Source of the DNA: Fallopia convolvulus
Lineage: Eukaryota; Streptophyta; Magnoliopsida; Caryophyllales; Polygonaceae
Assembly (NCBI GenBank): GCA_964016875.1
Contig: OZ024724.1
Coordinates: forward strand, 6,806,501 to 6,870,500
Direction: 5' to 3'
DNA length: 64,000 nucleotides
Positions 11,945 to 23,936 of this stretch are shown here, piece after piece. Position 1 is the first letter of the stretch, and each line of letters starts with the position of its first letter. The notes beneath the pieces were generated by a model. The model worked only from the letters and a program-made list of their open reading frames with translations. It had not been told where the DNA came from and ran no database searches. Position numbers and translations under genes: made by a program.

Positions 11945-12600
11945 TCAATCGCCTCTATTAAACCCAGGTAGATCCTTCTCCCAGGTGGCCTCCTCGACTC
12001 CCCGTCGAGACCACTGAATCAACAACAACGGAATCTCCTTGTTCCACAGCTTCTTCATTCGTCGATCTAGAATCTTCAATGGTTGTTCTCGGAAAGTGTG
12101 ATCTGGTTCTACCACCAACTCCTCATAATTTAGTCGGTGACTAGGATCCGGGAAATACTGTCTCAGCTGTAAAACATGGAATACAGGGTGGACTCCTTCT
12201 AAAGCAGGCGGCAATGCTAGCCTGTAAGCCACTTCGCCTACTCTCTCCAGAATCTCGAACGGACCGATATATCGGGGACTCAGCTTCCCTTTAACCCCAA
12301 ATCTCTTGACCCCGCGGGTAGGCGATACTCTCAACCAGACGTGTGCTCCTACTTCAAACTCCAAAGGTCTACGTATAGGACTTCTGACGACTCTGTGCAG
12401 CTAACATCCTCTCTCTGATCAAGGCCACCATCCCGATCGTCTCCTCGATCATCTGTGGTGTCTCACCTAATATATCTAAGGGATCATCCTAATACAACGG
12501 TTTCCTACATCTTGCCCAAATAAAGCCTCATAAGGGTCATCTAAATTGATGAGTGTGAACTGTTATTATAGGCAAATTCCCCTAAAGCCAAGTGATTTGA
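11945..12600 (-). pseudogene. Chromovirus integrase C-terminus with chromodomain
   Basis: Integrase inserts the cDNA, and the C-terminal chromodomain of chromoviruses binds modified chromatin to steer insertion. The open part (12364 down to 11945, 139 codons) reads LEFEVGAHVWLRVSP, then GKLSPRYIGPFEI, VHPVFHVLQLR and a chromodomain with LDRRMKKLWNKEIPLLLIQW and EEATWE. Upstream, in broken frames, are YEALFGQD near 12530 and NHLALGEFAYNNSSHSSI near 12570, the end of the catalytic core. Several frameshifts and stops separate these pieces, so the protein is not made. Confidence 0.85.
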
Positions 12601-13929
12601 CCAGTGACCTTCCCGTTTTCCTTGCAGAACTGTCTACCCAGATGGAGTTCCATTGCCAAACTTGACCTCTAAGTTTCCAACTGCCAAGCTTATCAAACCA
12701 ATCCAATGGAGTTCCAACCCCGATCGATTAACCTCTAGACATCGTGGTCAAAGTCCTATTTAAAACATTATTACTACACACTACTTCCATATCGATGGCT
12801 TTGGTACTAGTCCAAATCTTTTCCAAGAAATTTAGACACCGCAAATATCTCTATCCATACTCTAATTATTGTTCCACACGGAATCCATAACCAAGTATGT
12901 CTATATAAAACCTGTTCACCGGGTTCCATGTCATTTTTTTATTAGTTTTTTTTAATGGCGTTGAGAGGGTTTTCACTTCTATTTCAAATCTCATTTACCC
13001 CACAATTCCGTCATTATGGTTCTCAAAACCCCACATGTGTTGTATCGCTGGTAAATTTTCTCCGCATGAACGACTGATTCTCTCTCTTACTTGACTTATC
13101 CATAGTACCCTTGAACCACTTCTATGGTTTTGTTCCTTCATCCAATTTCCTATAAGGGTGGATCATTTGAGTGAAACAACGCCCGCTTTTAATTCATATT
13201 CGAATAGCATTACAGAATACCCAATACCTCTCGTCATTAAATCTGGAAAACACACTTCAACTATCATCCTTGTAATGCCTCCTTTGTTAATCTCTAATCT
13301 CTTTTCTAGATATCACAAATCTTCCAAGTCATGATCTTCCATAGCTTGAGCCGTCCTAGCATCTTATGCTTCAACTATCACTTATGATGGTGTTCTTTAG
13401 TTGGTATTTGTCTATCTAAACTTAAAATATATTGAATTCGTTCATGTCGAATCCCCGAGGTTTAGGTCACTCATTGCTTATCTTGATTTTCTACGCACGA
13501 CTCCTATAACTTTATCTCTCCGGATACATAGGCGATTACTCAACTTTCTTCATTGTGACACACCTCTTATGGATTTTAGACATTATTTAAATTTTGCATA
13601 TCTCTCGCTATTTTGTGATATAGGCGGTTTGAGTATACAAGTTATCCTACCCTTCAACTAGTCACAACTTTCTTGGTAACCTACCTTCCAAGCGATTTCC
13701 TTAATTGCACTTAATTTGGTCAATGTTGGTTTAGACTAGCATTCTTCCTTATTCCACACCAAAAGTTTAATTTTTAATCCCATATGTTTTGTGAGGCAAT
13801 CTTGTTTCAGAAGGTGCTTCTAATATGTTATAGTGTTGCTTCTCTCTAGATCAAGCCTTATTTTAGTGATTTGAGTCACCTGTTCACCACATGCTCCTCA
13901 TTTATCCGAAAACATACTACATGAGCCTT
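12601..13929 (-). other. Decayed Tekay interior, no coding piece recognised
   Basis: Expected to hold RNase H and the integrase N-terminus, but all frames are broken and I recognise no motif with confidence. Confidence 0.4.
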
Positions 13930-14060
13930 ACACACCACTGGTATTGTTAAACCATCAATGCAGGCTCAGTGAGCGAAGCTTGCTCTTCCAGGTCCGGTTG
14001 TAGACAAAGATATCATTGATAAAGGTCCCTACATTCGGTTTGATTAGTCGATAAAGGTCC
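13930..14060 (-). pseudogene. Remnant of Ty3/gypsy reverse transcriptase
   Basis: Around 13970-14035 the minus strand reads FINDIFVYNRT, matching the FIDDILIYS block of Ty3/gypsy reverse transcriptase with the first catalytic Asp changed to Asn. The flanking sequence is too decayed to extend the domain. Its position between the primer site and integrase is as expected. Confidence 0.55.
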
Positions 14061-16069
14061 TAGCCCAATAACTTCACACACCCTACTGGAAATTAATTAA
14101 CTTCACAACATTCTTTACCATACAATGCTCGTGTAACATGGATTTATATTTTGGGCATCCTCTTCTCAAGTCCTCAACTGAAACTAAATCGCCTTAACCA
14201 AATCTGGAGATTTTCCAAACTTCACTATGGTCAATTTGCCCGAGCAATGTTTCATGGCAACAAATTTTTAATCACAATGTTAAGTTCAACTTTTTATGAA
14301 CGAAACCAAAACTCTTACAGAGGAGGACTCAGTGCATTTACTCCTTCTCCATTAGCTCTATTACTCAAGTATTCAATTCCAATGTCACGATTTGGTCCAA
14401 GCAATAAGAAACGTGCTTGATCAGTCTAATCCTTGACTCAAAGTGACTAGCATGATTTACTTCTCATTGAATTTGTAGTCTTGACAAACCTCATGAAAAC
14501 ATCTTCAAATGTTCACATGACTTAGATATCTAGAAATCACATGCAGTGCTTGACCTGCGGTGAACTTGTTTCACCTAACCAATACAATCCACGTTCCACA
14601 ACATGGATAACTTCTCCTCATGTCGAGGATAATATCCTTAGCTCCCCCTGGATTGATCCCTTCTTACCATTATCCTTGTATTATTGTCAGTACCCAAAAA
14701 GGCCTTTATCCTCCATTGTCCAATTCTCTCCTAAAGCTCTTTATTGCTTAATCCATATGCTTTGTTTGGTTAAGTTACCAGTCTACACCTCCTTTCAAGG
14801 ACTAGACATTGTTAATTTCTCCTTCCAGGTAACTACTCATTACAATTTAATGACCCATAACAAAATATAGTCTACATTCATGTTAACCTAAACCTAGATC
14901 CAAATAATTCCTTCTCTCTTTATGATGCTAACTCGTATTCCAGTCATCCTAGGCACTTAATGAAGGCGAGTTCTCAACTACATGTTTCCAGGTCATGGTC
15001 TTCGTTCAATTGCATCTCCCATCAACAAACTGGGTTAGCTATCGTGACTATTTTTGTCTTAACTACGTTTTCCCTTTACTGGATAGTGCAATACTAGTCA
15101 TTCATAAAACTTCCATATTACCCAGCTCTAACTCCACCATCCATCAATATCTTACTTACTACGCATGTTTTTTCATGTGACACTTCCCAATCTTCCTCTT
15201 CTCAATCAAGCATGAACCATGGTATTCTTTAGCCAAAGGTACTTGTGAAATAGTCTTGTCTCGTCTCTTGACAACTTTGCCAAAGGCGATTCCCATGAGA
15301 ATTCATGCCTTAGTCTCCTTTGAGTTCTTCATCCCCTACCTTCACTCTGCTTAATCTCACAATCTCTATTGTGGAAGTTACCTTTCTCGTCGTCTCGAAC
15401 ACATTCTTCAATGTGGCCCACTTGGATTCATAATGAATGGACTGGCCTTGTGAACAAGTTGATCTCAGCCTAATACTCCCTACTTGTATGATCAACTCTG
15501 TGTAAATGAGATCAGTGGTGAATAACTACCTCCCATGTTGTCCTCCATTTTAAATTCCAAGCTAATCTCCTTAAGTCGGGTGTTCAACTCTTCCTAAAAT
15601 GAGCAACATCCTTTCTTCAACCGACGTTCCTAGTTGGAGTTCAGCCACTTCCAATCCAATAACTTAGATGAATAGGTTATATTTGTTCGAGCTTGCTACA
15701 TTCTATTTTATGTTGACCACTTCTACCTCCTCTTGTACTAGATTCAACTACTCGATCACCGGTATTACGAAGCTCTGGGAGACCATATACCACAATAGTC
15801 AATTCTACTATTGTTGCTTCCTCACACTTCCCTAATAATTCTAACACTACGAACGGGATTAGCTTTTGTCAAACTTACACAAATTAGAAAGTTAAGAACT
15901 AAACTACCGGGAGTCCTTTAGCTGACGGTGGCGGAGTAGCGACATGTCACCTACCCCCTATATGCAGTATGCCTACCCTAGTGAAAACATTTGAAAACAC
16001 CGGCCGGTTTCAGTTTTAAGTTGGACCTCAGGAACACTCGTTGGTCAGTTCCTTGTGCCCTGTTGTCAA
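14061..16069 (-). other. Decayed Tekay interior where gag and protease should be
   Basis: No zinc knuckle, protease motif or long frame is recognisable on either strand. Short open frames at 14151-14420, 14541-14870 and 15310-15495 look random. Confidence 0.4.
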
Positions 16070-16085
16070 CCTGGCTCTGATACCA
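16070..16085 (-). promoter_or_regulatory. Primer-binding site (initiator tRNA-Met) of the Tekay-type element
   Basis: On the minus strand TGGTATCAGAGCCAGG follows the LTR end after three bases (16086-16088). It complements the 3' end of plant initiator tRNA-Met and fixes the element's orientation. Confidence 0.9.
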
Positions 16086-16088
16086 ATT

Positions 16089-17617
16089 TGTAACGCCCCG
16101 ACTTCCGACGGAGCGCTACTAAGAAATAGACCTTACTAGATACTATTTAAGTAGGTTGACAACCACACTTTAGGATCTTGCTACGCGGGCACGATGAGAA
16201 AACATAATAAAACATCCAACCTTTCCTTTAATGAAAAACATAGAAAACTTAATTATCCATGTATTCCCGAAAACATAAATATTCAAACCTGATAAAACAC
16301 TTACTAATACTGAATTATTCTAGAAATAACAATAAATAAGACATAGTACTAACTCCAGCAAAATAACAAATCCAACATCCTAATGTGTAATAAATAAACT
16401 AACGTAACCCGAACCCACTATGACACGCGCTCTTCACCGCTCCGCCCCCCCATTAGGCCTCGGTTCCTACACGGTTCCCTGATTCATACCTAGAACTGAA
16501 AAATATTCCCTGAAGGGTCAGCTACTAATCTATCGAGTTAGAAAGAATAAGGAAATTGAAAGACATTTTAAAAGTGTTTCTAAAGTCAGCATCCATGTCC
16601 GCTAACGCACTACTAACTCTAAATTCCAATACCTAAATTAGTCATAGTTAGTCACGCATAGCCACATACACATTCACAAATACAACCTCATAAAAATGCA
16701 ATTCCTCCATCTCGCAATCCGACCACCAAGGCGCTCATCGCCGCGCCGAGTGCAGAGGCAGACCCTCTCACTCCACTTCACAATCTCCCTTCTAACCCGG
16801 GCTAAGCCTCCACTGGACCACTTGCCAAAACACATAGATAATAATTTTCATGTTGAAGAGGCACGGCTTTCTTGTCACACGGGTCATCCATCGCCAACTC
16901 TTCCTCAACGCCAGCTACGATGGGCCGTGTCGGAAACGGTACCAACACAGAGAAAACGTTCCAAAAATATTCTTCCGATAAAATACATTCAAAGCCATTT
17001 TACGCACACAATAATTCAAGAAGTTCTAAACAATTAAAAAGGTATTCGAGACTATTTCCCAATACCCGCCTTACAATAACGGTACGCAATCTAACAAGAT
17101 AGAGAAGAACCGAGCAAGTCGAAAAACGACTTACCTCGAAACTAGGGATCCTTTGAAGAAGACGGAATTACGACCTCAAGCGGAAACGATTCCCTAAAGA
17201 ATTATAAGGGAAAGATTAAATTAGGTACGAACCGAACCAACCTAACTCAAAGAGAAAAAAAAACCACTTCTAATTTCCTTTAAGCATCCGAACTTATATA
17301 ACGAGAATTGCTAATTAATAGATAGTAGTATCTGCTAAACCAAGCTACTTATTAATACTCTACTTATATACCAAATCTTAGCCCACCAAACAAATACGTA
17401 CTCACTCCTCCCATCATGTCTAACAAAAACCAGTCTAGCCCAACTAAAAACGGCCCAAACCCCACCATAATAGGCTAGCAATTAACCCGACCCCGTTAAG
17501 CATTTTCCCCCTGGTACACATTCGGGAGCATGAAAAGGCCCAACCCCCTTCTCTTGACTCTTTTAATACGGTACCCACTCCCATCTTCTTCAACCTAAAG
17601 AATCTAAAACTTCAACC

Positions 17618-17687
<70 letters not shown>

Positions 17688-18720
17688 AACTCACTATTAT
17701 AATTCTAAATCAACCCCATCATATATACATGTACGTATAAACCTCATATATACATGTACGTATAAACCAAATCCAACATTTTTATATAAGTCATCTTCTA
17801 CCCCTAATCGAACTACATAGGTCGACTCGATTGGAACGACATCGAAACCGGTTTTGCCACGAGCGACCACCCATCTTTCCAAGACGTCGGCTCACCAATC
17901 TGATTGTGGTTCCTGCCCCCTCTCCCTCCTAGAACATCTCACCCTAACCAGCCTACGCTATGCATCCCAAACACCCGAAGAGATGGCGGTCGACCTCGCT
18001 CCGGACCAACGGACTTATAATGACGCGATAAGGCTCGCGCTCAAGACAGCACGCATCGACCCACCCCACAGATTTCGATTTGCGTGACTGTCCCGGTCAT
18101 GAACCAGGAGGTCTAAGAGCCGGCGGTCCGTCTCGCGGACGATCGGGAAAAAAGAACGAAGGGAGAACGCTTACCGGTTGCGAGGAAGACATCCGACGTT
18201 GCTTGCGTGGTGGTCGGAAACACTGTCGCTGGTGGCTGGAGAGAACGGCAGGGACGTGCGTTCCTTGCTGTTGTGATCGCCGCCTCGCACGAGAACACTT
18301 CAATCTTCGTAGACGGAATGTGGTGAGGGTTCGGCTAAATAGGTTTAATTAGGGTAAAGCTAATTAATTAATTAGATTAATTTATGTTATAGGATAGATT
18401 TCTTTTTTTTTCTTTTCGCTTAAAATACGTACCCCACAAATTCGATTAGGTGTGATTAAAATATGGGGCTTCAATGAATATAACTAACATATATACTTAT
18501 ATATATAAGGTATTAAGAAATTGATCTAACAAAACAATTATATCGAATTAAAGGCTAGCTTGGAAGTTTCTTGCGGATCAAGATTTCGACTAATTGTAAT
18601 CCGAGAAATTTGCTTTTCCACTCTAGATGGAAACGGAATGCGAATATTACATACTACCCCCTTTAAGTAAGTTTCGTCCCGAAACTTTATAAAAAGGAAA
18701 CTATATATCGAGGTTTCACA
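16089..18720 (-). repeat. 5' LTR of the Tekay-type element (right copy)
   Basis: 2632 bp. It contains the 74-bp segment missing from the left LTR (17231-17304 region) and a long (AT)n tract at about 17623-17682. The LTR exceeds half the interior length, which is unusual. Confidence 0.88.
17623..17682. repeat. (AT)n microsatellite inside the LTR
   Basis: About 30 AT units. The equivalent place in the left LTR (about 10687-10710) has about 12, so the tract changed length after insertion. Confidence 0.9.
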
Positions 18721-19004
18721 ATATAATTAATGAATGCTTTTAATTGATGATTGAAAATTGATATACGCTACAAGCCTACAAGTGTTATATATCTATCTAT
18801 ATCTATCTATCTATATCTTCTATATATATTATAAAATAGAAAAATTTGGCCAATTAATGACCAAAGCATTTATTGTAATAATAAAAAGTAAAAAAGAAGT
18901 AATTTTAGGGTTGCAATTTTACAAGATAAATCGGACAAAGAAAAGTATTATAAAAGATGAGCAACCCACATAAAACCCATATTTTAAGATCCTATTAAAA
19001 CATA

Positions 19005-19303
19005 TAGTTTGGTTCAAATGAAACAAACTCTTATCCTAAAACGAACTCTTATCCTAAAACGAATGCACTTTTTGTAGTTAGTAGTGCACTTTTCATACTT
19101 TAGAGTGCACTTTTTCGCATTTGTACTTTTCGTACTTTTTAGTGCACTTTTCAAATTTTTTTAGTGCACTTTTTCATAATGCACTTTTTGTATTTTTCAA
19201 TGCACTTTTATATGAAAAGTGCATTACTAATTATGAAAAGTGCATTCGTTTTAGGATAAGAGTTCGTTTTAAGATAAGAGTTTGTTTCATTTGAACCAAA
19301 CTC
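19005..19303. mobile_element. MULE-like MITE, copy 1 (299 bp)
   Basis: Foldback element with termini (T)AGTTTGGTTCAAATGAAAC and its inverse. The interior is made of TGCACTTTT/AAAAGTGCA subrepeats. A 10-bp target duplication TTAAAACATA (18995-19004) / TTAAGACATA (19304-19313) has one mismatch. A 9-11 bp duplication is typical of Mutator-like transposons. Confidence 0.82.
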
Positions 19304-20711
19304 TTAAGACATAATTTATAAAGTTCTCAACCTAAATTTCAAACAATTAAATGATATGTTTTATTTCATTTCTCAACCCAAATAAAACTCGGCTATTAAA
19401 AAATAGGCATGCAAGAATAAAAGAAATTATAACTTACATGAAACTACACTGGTTCATGATTATTTGATTTATTTTATTGAAAACTGGTTTATGATTATTA
19501 ACAACAAATAATTTTACGATCATGTAATGCATTAGTTTTCTTCATATAAATACTTACAAAAAATTTAGAATGGAAAATATTAAATATTGAATAGCCTATA
19601 ACATTTGTAACGGTGGTGAGACTCTTCATTTGCCATTATGAGTCGAACATATAATTATACCTCATTAGAATAAATATTTACTAAAATAATAAAGTTAGAG
19701 TTTGTAACTTATGTGCCTCTTTAGTAGCCACCAACCCTTTAAGACTTTTCATATCACACATTATTGCACAATTAATAACATTTAAAACCCCTCCTCTACA
19801 CACATACATATATATTGGATAGTCGTGGGGTTTTAGAGGTTCATAAAAATCAACTATAAAAGTCTTTGTAACTTTCCTTTTTGCTCTCCATTTTGTTGGT
19901 TATGTTTTAATATTTAGTATATGTTATTTTCTAATGATCAATTATTCAAGTTCTAAATTCGGTGCTAACTTTTCAGTTTTTCTCTCATTATTTTGTTGCT
20001 TGGTGTGCAGGTGCAAGCGAAGATTTTAATGTTCTTATTTGCAAATGTTGATTGATTCAATCTTCAATTTTTGGAATGTGAGTGTGATATTGTAGTAACC
20101 GGTATGTACTTTGCATTCGAGGTTTTGAATTTAGTATCAAGTTATAATGAAGGTCATGTACTTCATATTCTTCGTTGCTGTTAGTGCGTGGTACCTGAAA
20201 TTCATTATTCATTAACTTTGGAGGCTTTGTCACTACCTATTAGCTAGAAAATGCCATGATTTAAAAGTTATATAAAAATATGTATTATTTTCAATTATGT
20301 TGTAAGATATTTAACAAAAAAAATAATGCTTTGCTATAAAAAAAAAATTTAACAACATGTATCATTTTCAATTATATTGTAATACAATAATTTAACAAAC
20401 AAAGGAATTATACTCTCAGAATCTATATAATATTCGATATTTAAAGAAAATAAAATGCATCAAAAAAAATGTAAAATTAATAATGCATAATATTACAAAT
20501 GTGAATGAAAAAATTGAAAAATTATTTATTAAAGTTTGATTACTCTAAACATCATGAAAATGGTTAACATTTATATATTTTTTGTTTTCATGGATTATGA
20601 TATAAGGCTATTAATAAAATATGCAATAATGTTTTTATTAATAATATTTTAAGGAACATATGAAGTAGGAATTTTGACAATCATGACTATCTTAATTTAC
20701 ATAATTAGCTA

Positions 20712-20763
<52 letters not shown>

Positions 20764-21076
20764 TCTATATGTCGTATATTGTTAGATAATTACACAAAAT
20801 CTGTTGTTTGGAACAACATGTTACTTTCATAATTTGACATGGATAATGAACACCAATGATAAATTATACATAACATTAATCAATATTCAATTTCTTATGG
20901 TTATAACCCTCTCTATATGTATATAGGTAAAATTTCATTTATTAACGACGTTTTTTTAGGATTTATAATAATTCACTACTCAATAAATATCAACAGACCA
21001 TTTGCATTACATTATGTTGGGAATCCAAACAGTCTTAAATCATATAGCACATAATCAATGGTAAAATGCCTATATA
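19304..21076. other. AT-rich Helitron body
   Basis: No coding sequence or RNA gene seen. It includes a (TA)n tract at about 20714-20761. Confidence 0.6.
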
Positions 21077-21376
21077 GAGTTTGGTTCAAATGAAACAAAC
21101 TTTTATCCTAAAACGAACTCTTATCCTAAAACGAATGCACTTTTCATTGTTAGTAATGCGCTTTTCATATAAAAGTGTATTGAAAAATACAAAAAAATGC
21201 ATTGCGAAAAAGTGCACTAAATTTTTTTGAAAAGTGCACTAAAAAGTACGAAAAGTACAAATGCGAAAAAGTGCACTCTGAAGTAAGAAAAGTGCACTAC
21301 TAACTACAAAAAGTGCATTCGTTTTAGGATAAGAGTTCGTTTTAGGATAAGAGTTTGTTTTATTTGAACCAAACTC
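21077..21376. mobile_element. MULE-like MITE, copy 2 (300 bp)
   Basis: Same family as copy 1, starting GAGTTTGGTTC and ending with its inverse. Perfect 10-bp target duplication TGCCTATATA at 21067-21076 and 21377-21386. Confidence 0.9.
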
Positions 21377-21974
21377 TGCCTATATAACTAATAAGGATTT
21401 TGTAAGATAAAAAAACATTTTACAAGACCATGTAATTAATGATTGAAAAATTAAAATACTCATATGATTACTTTATGTTCCTCCATTCTCATATACAAAG
21501 TAATTAATAAAAAAATTATAAAAAATAAATTTTTTCAAACAAATATTTCATAACTCCCATACTATTAATGGCAATCAATGCTCATGTGAATAAATAAGGA
21601 ATTTTATAAATCAAACATAAAACATTTGATGAAATAATATTTTATAACACACGTAATGAACACACGTGATGAAATAAGGTGTATAATTTTTTTTGAAATT
21701 TCCCTTTTACTTTGCATGAAATGATATTTTTATTATTAAATTTTATTTTGTACTTTTTATGCTTTTTTATTCCTATAAAAATTAAATTTAGAAAATATAA
21801 AATACAGTATATTAAAGTTTAAATGATTAATAACCAAATAAATAATTGATTTTTTTATAATTAATGCATTACATAATGAGATATTACAAATTATTAACAT
21901 ACATCATATAAAATATTTGATTTAACAGATAGAAGTTTAATAAGTCTAGAAATAGTTTAGAATATAATTTTTTG
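21377..21974. other. AT-rich Helitron 3' region
   Basis: Nothing coding seen before the 3' hairpin at 21975. Confidence 0.6.
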
Positions 21975-22003
21975 ACCCGGCGTAGCACGGGTAAGACTTC
22001 TAG

Positions 22004-22669
22004 TACAACATATAAAATAGAAAATTTTGGTCATTTATGACCATTCTCACAATTAAATTCATAGATGGAATTAAGTAAATAAAAAAATATAAATAAATTC
22101 TATGATTTCAATACATGTTATTTATGAGAATTTTAATTCAAAAATGTTACAACAATTAAATGGGCATTTATAAGGATTCTTTCAAAATTAAATCATTAAA
22201 ATTTTTAATAGTGTTAATTATAGGAATTGAAACGGCAAATGTGTTTCAACTTCCCATGAGATTAAGCATCCAATGAGCAAAAAATGTAGCATAAAGATTA
22301 ATTTATAAGATCCAATTAGCATAATAAGGATTTAATGTGAATATTCGTTCAATTGACTTTTAATCTCCTGTGAGATTAACCATCATCATCCATTCAATTT
22401 TATCAATATATATAGTCTTATTCTAATCTTCTCTCTCGCTTCCTCACCTGATACATTTCTGCTCTCTCCCTCACCACTATTTAGAGCCTCCCCCAACATC
22501 AAAGAAAAATAGACTACCGAAAAAAATAAAGGTACAACTATAATTTACCATTTTCTAATTTTTTTGTGGATGATTTAAATAAATAGCAAAAAAAGAGGCT
22601 AATTAGGTAGATATTAAGGAGTGTGTGAAAATGAGCTAAATAGCAAAACTCCCCATCACCCACCCCACC
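22004..22669. other. AT-rich DNA, with a TATA and pyrimidine-rich leader-like stretch
   Basis: 22005-22060 (ATAAAATAGAAAATTTTGG, then TTTATGACC) resembles the start of the Helitron at 18816, suggesting the 5' region of a second Helitron split by the first. A TATATATA run near 22405 is followed by a CT-rich stretch (22425-22490) like a plant 5' leader. No ORF follows, so a promoter is only a possibility. Confidence 0.35.
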
Positions 22670-23860
22670 CCACTCCCACCGAGTTGACTCGGGCGTTGAC
22701 CAAGTTGACTCGCTCGTTGACCGACCGTTGATCGACGTTGACCGATCATTGACCATCGTTGACCGGCGTTGACCATCATCACTATCATCATTTTCAAAAC
22801 TGTCATCACAATTTTTTCACCGTCATCACAATTTATTTCATTGTCATCACAATTTTTTGATGACAAAAAGTGTAATGAAAGGTCAAAAGTGTCATTAAAA
22901 TGTCATGATGACATTTTTTTGACAAAAAGTATCATTAAAGGCATTCAACCACATATAAAAAAACATCATCACAACTTTTTTCACCGTCATCACAATTTTT
23001 TTATGACAAAAAGTGTAATAAAAGGTAAAAAGTGTCTTCAAAATGTCTTGATGACAACTTTTCGATAACAAAAAGTATTATCAAAGGTATTCAACCATAT
23101 AAACACAACCGTCATCACACAGTTCGAACCGTCATCAACTGTCATCACTTGTCATCACTACTTGATGACGGTTTGATTGTCATCAACTATCATCTCTACT
23201 TGATGACAGTTCGATTAATTTGTCATCAAAAGGGCCTTGATGACAAACAAGTGTCATCCAACTATCATCACTTAAGCGTCATCAAATATGTGTCATCACT
23301 ATCATCACTGTCATCACTACTTGATGACGGTTTGATTGTCATCAACTATCATCATAAATGTCATCTCTACTTGATGACGATTCGATTCTCATCAATCGTC
23401 ATCGCTATTTGATGACAGTTCGATTAATTTGTCATCAAAAGGGCCTTGATGACAATGGTCTTAAAGACAAATAACCGTCATAAAGTGTCATCACATAAAA
23501 TTTGTTCATTTTTATCATTATCACAAAAAATAGTTGTCATCAAATCTCATCACCATGTAAAAATAGTTGTTATCACCGCATAAAAAACAATTGTCATCAC
23601 AAATAAAAAAACAAATTTGTCATCAAATATGTGTCATCACCTATAATTTTTTAGTATTATCATTCAAAGTGTCATTAAATAGGTGCCATCACGTACGATT
23701 TTTTCATAAACTATCATCAGTACTTGATGACGGTTTGATTGATTTGTTTGTCATCAAGAGAGCCTTGATGACAAACAAATCAATGTCATCACTTAAATGT
23801 CATCAAAAATGTGTCATCACTATCATCAAAAAGATTATTAATAAGTGTTATCATAAAAAT
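22670..23860. repeat. Block of short GTCATCA/TGATGAC repeats on both strands
   Basis: By hand count about 36 exact GTCATCA or TGATGAC words lie between 22800 and 23860, in both orientations. Longer units recur, for example TTGATGACGGTTTGATTGTC at 23162 and 23321, and TTGATGACAGTTCGATTAAT at 23200 and 23409. The left edge (22680-22770) has related GTTGACC words. Such arrays are typical of subterminal transposase-binding regions of CACTA or MULE transposons. The termini of the element are not resolved. Confidence 0.6.
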
Positions 23861-23869
23861 TATTAATAA

Positions 23870-23936
23870 GCCTATGTGTTTTGAACCCACATCATTATTT
23901 CTTAAGAAAAATGCTCTACCATTTGAGCTAATAGGT
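23870..23936 (-). pseudogene. tRNA-Lys(CUU)-like relic
   Basis: On the minus strand the sequence carries a D-arm with A-box (TAGCTCAAATGGTAGAGC), an anticodon region TTCTTAA as in tRNA-Lys(CUU), and a B-box (GGGTTCAAAAC). The acceptor stem pairs over about five bases (CCTAT with ATAGG), and the anticodon stem is poorly paired. It is therefore a decayed tRNA or the head of a tRNA-derived SINE rather than a working gene. Confidence 0.55.

Larger units (their letters stand above)
9230..18720 (-). mobile_element. Ty3/gypsy chromovirus (Tekay/Del type), decayed, with very long LTRs
   Basis: Two related LTRs (9230-11750 and 16089-18720) enclose a 4.3-kb interior. The 5-bp target duplication ATATA flanks both ends (9225-9229 and 18721-18725). 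A primer-binding site matching initiator tRNA-Met lies beside the right LTR and a polypurine tract beside the left, so transcription would run on the minus strand. The integrase ends in a chromodomain, and the polypurine region contains the FEDE-coding block, both typical of the Tekay lineage. The interior is too short for a full gag-pol, and gag and protease are not recognisable. LTR termini are TGTGAAACC...GGCGTTACA in the element's own orientation. Confidence 0.9.
18816..22003 (+). mobile_element. Non-autonomous Helitron
   Basis: The 3' end has the Helitron signature: hairpin ACCCGgC-GTA-GcACGGGT at 21975-21992, then CTAG at 22000-22003 followed by T. The proposed 5' end TCTTCTATATATATT begins at 18816 after an A, so insertion is between A and T with no duplication. 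The body is AT-rich and non-coding and carries two intact MITEs (19005-19303, 21077-21376) and a (TA)n tract. No Rep/helicase is encoded. The 5' end is less certain because TCTAT words repeat there. Confidence 0.65.

Noticed and set aside
22800..23860. CRISPR-like or satellite array in the GTCATCA block
   Set aside because: Repeats occur on both strands at irregular spacing with no unique spacers of constant length. Plant context makes CRISPR irrelevant.
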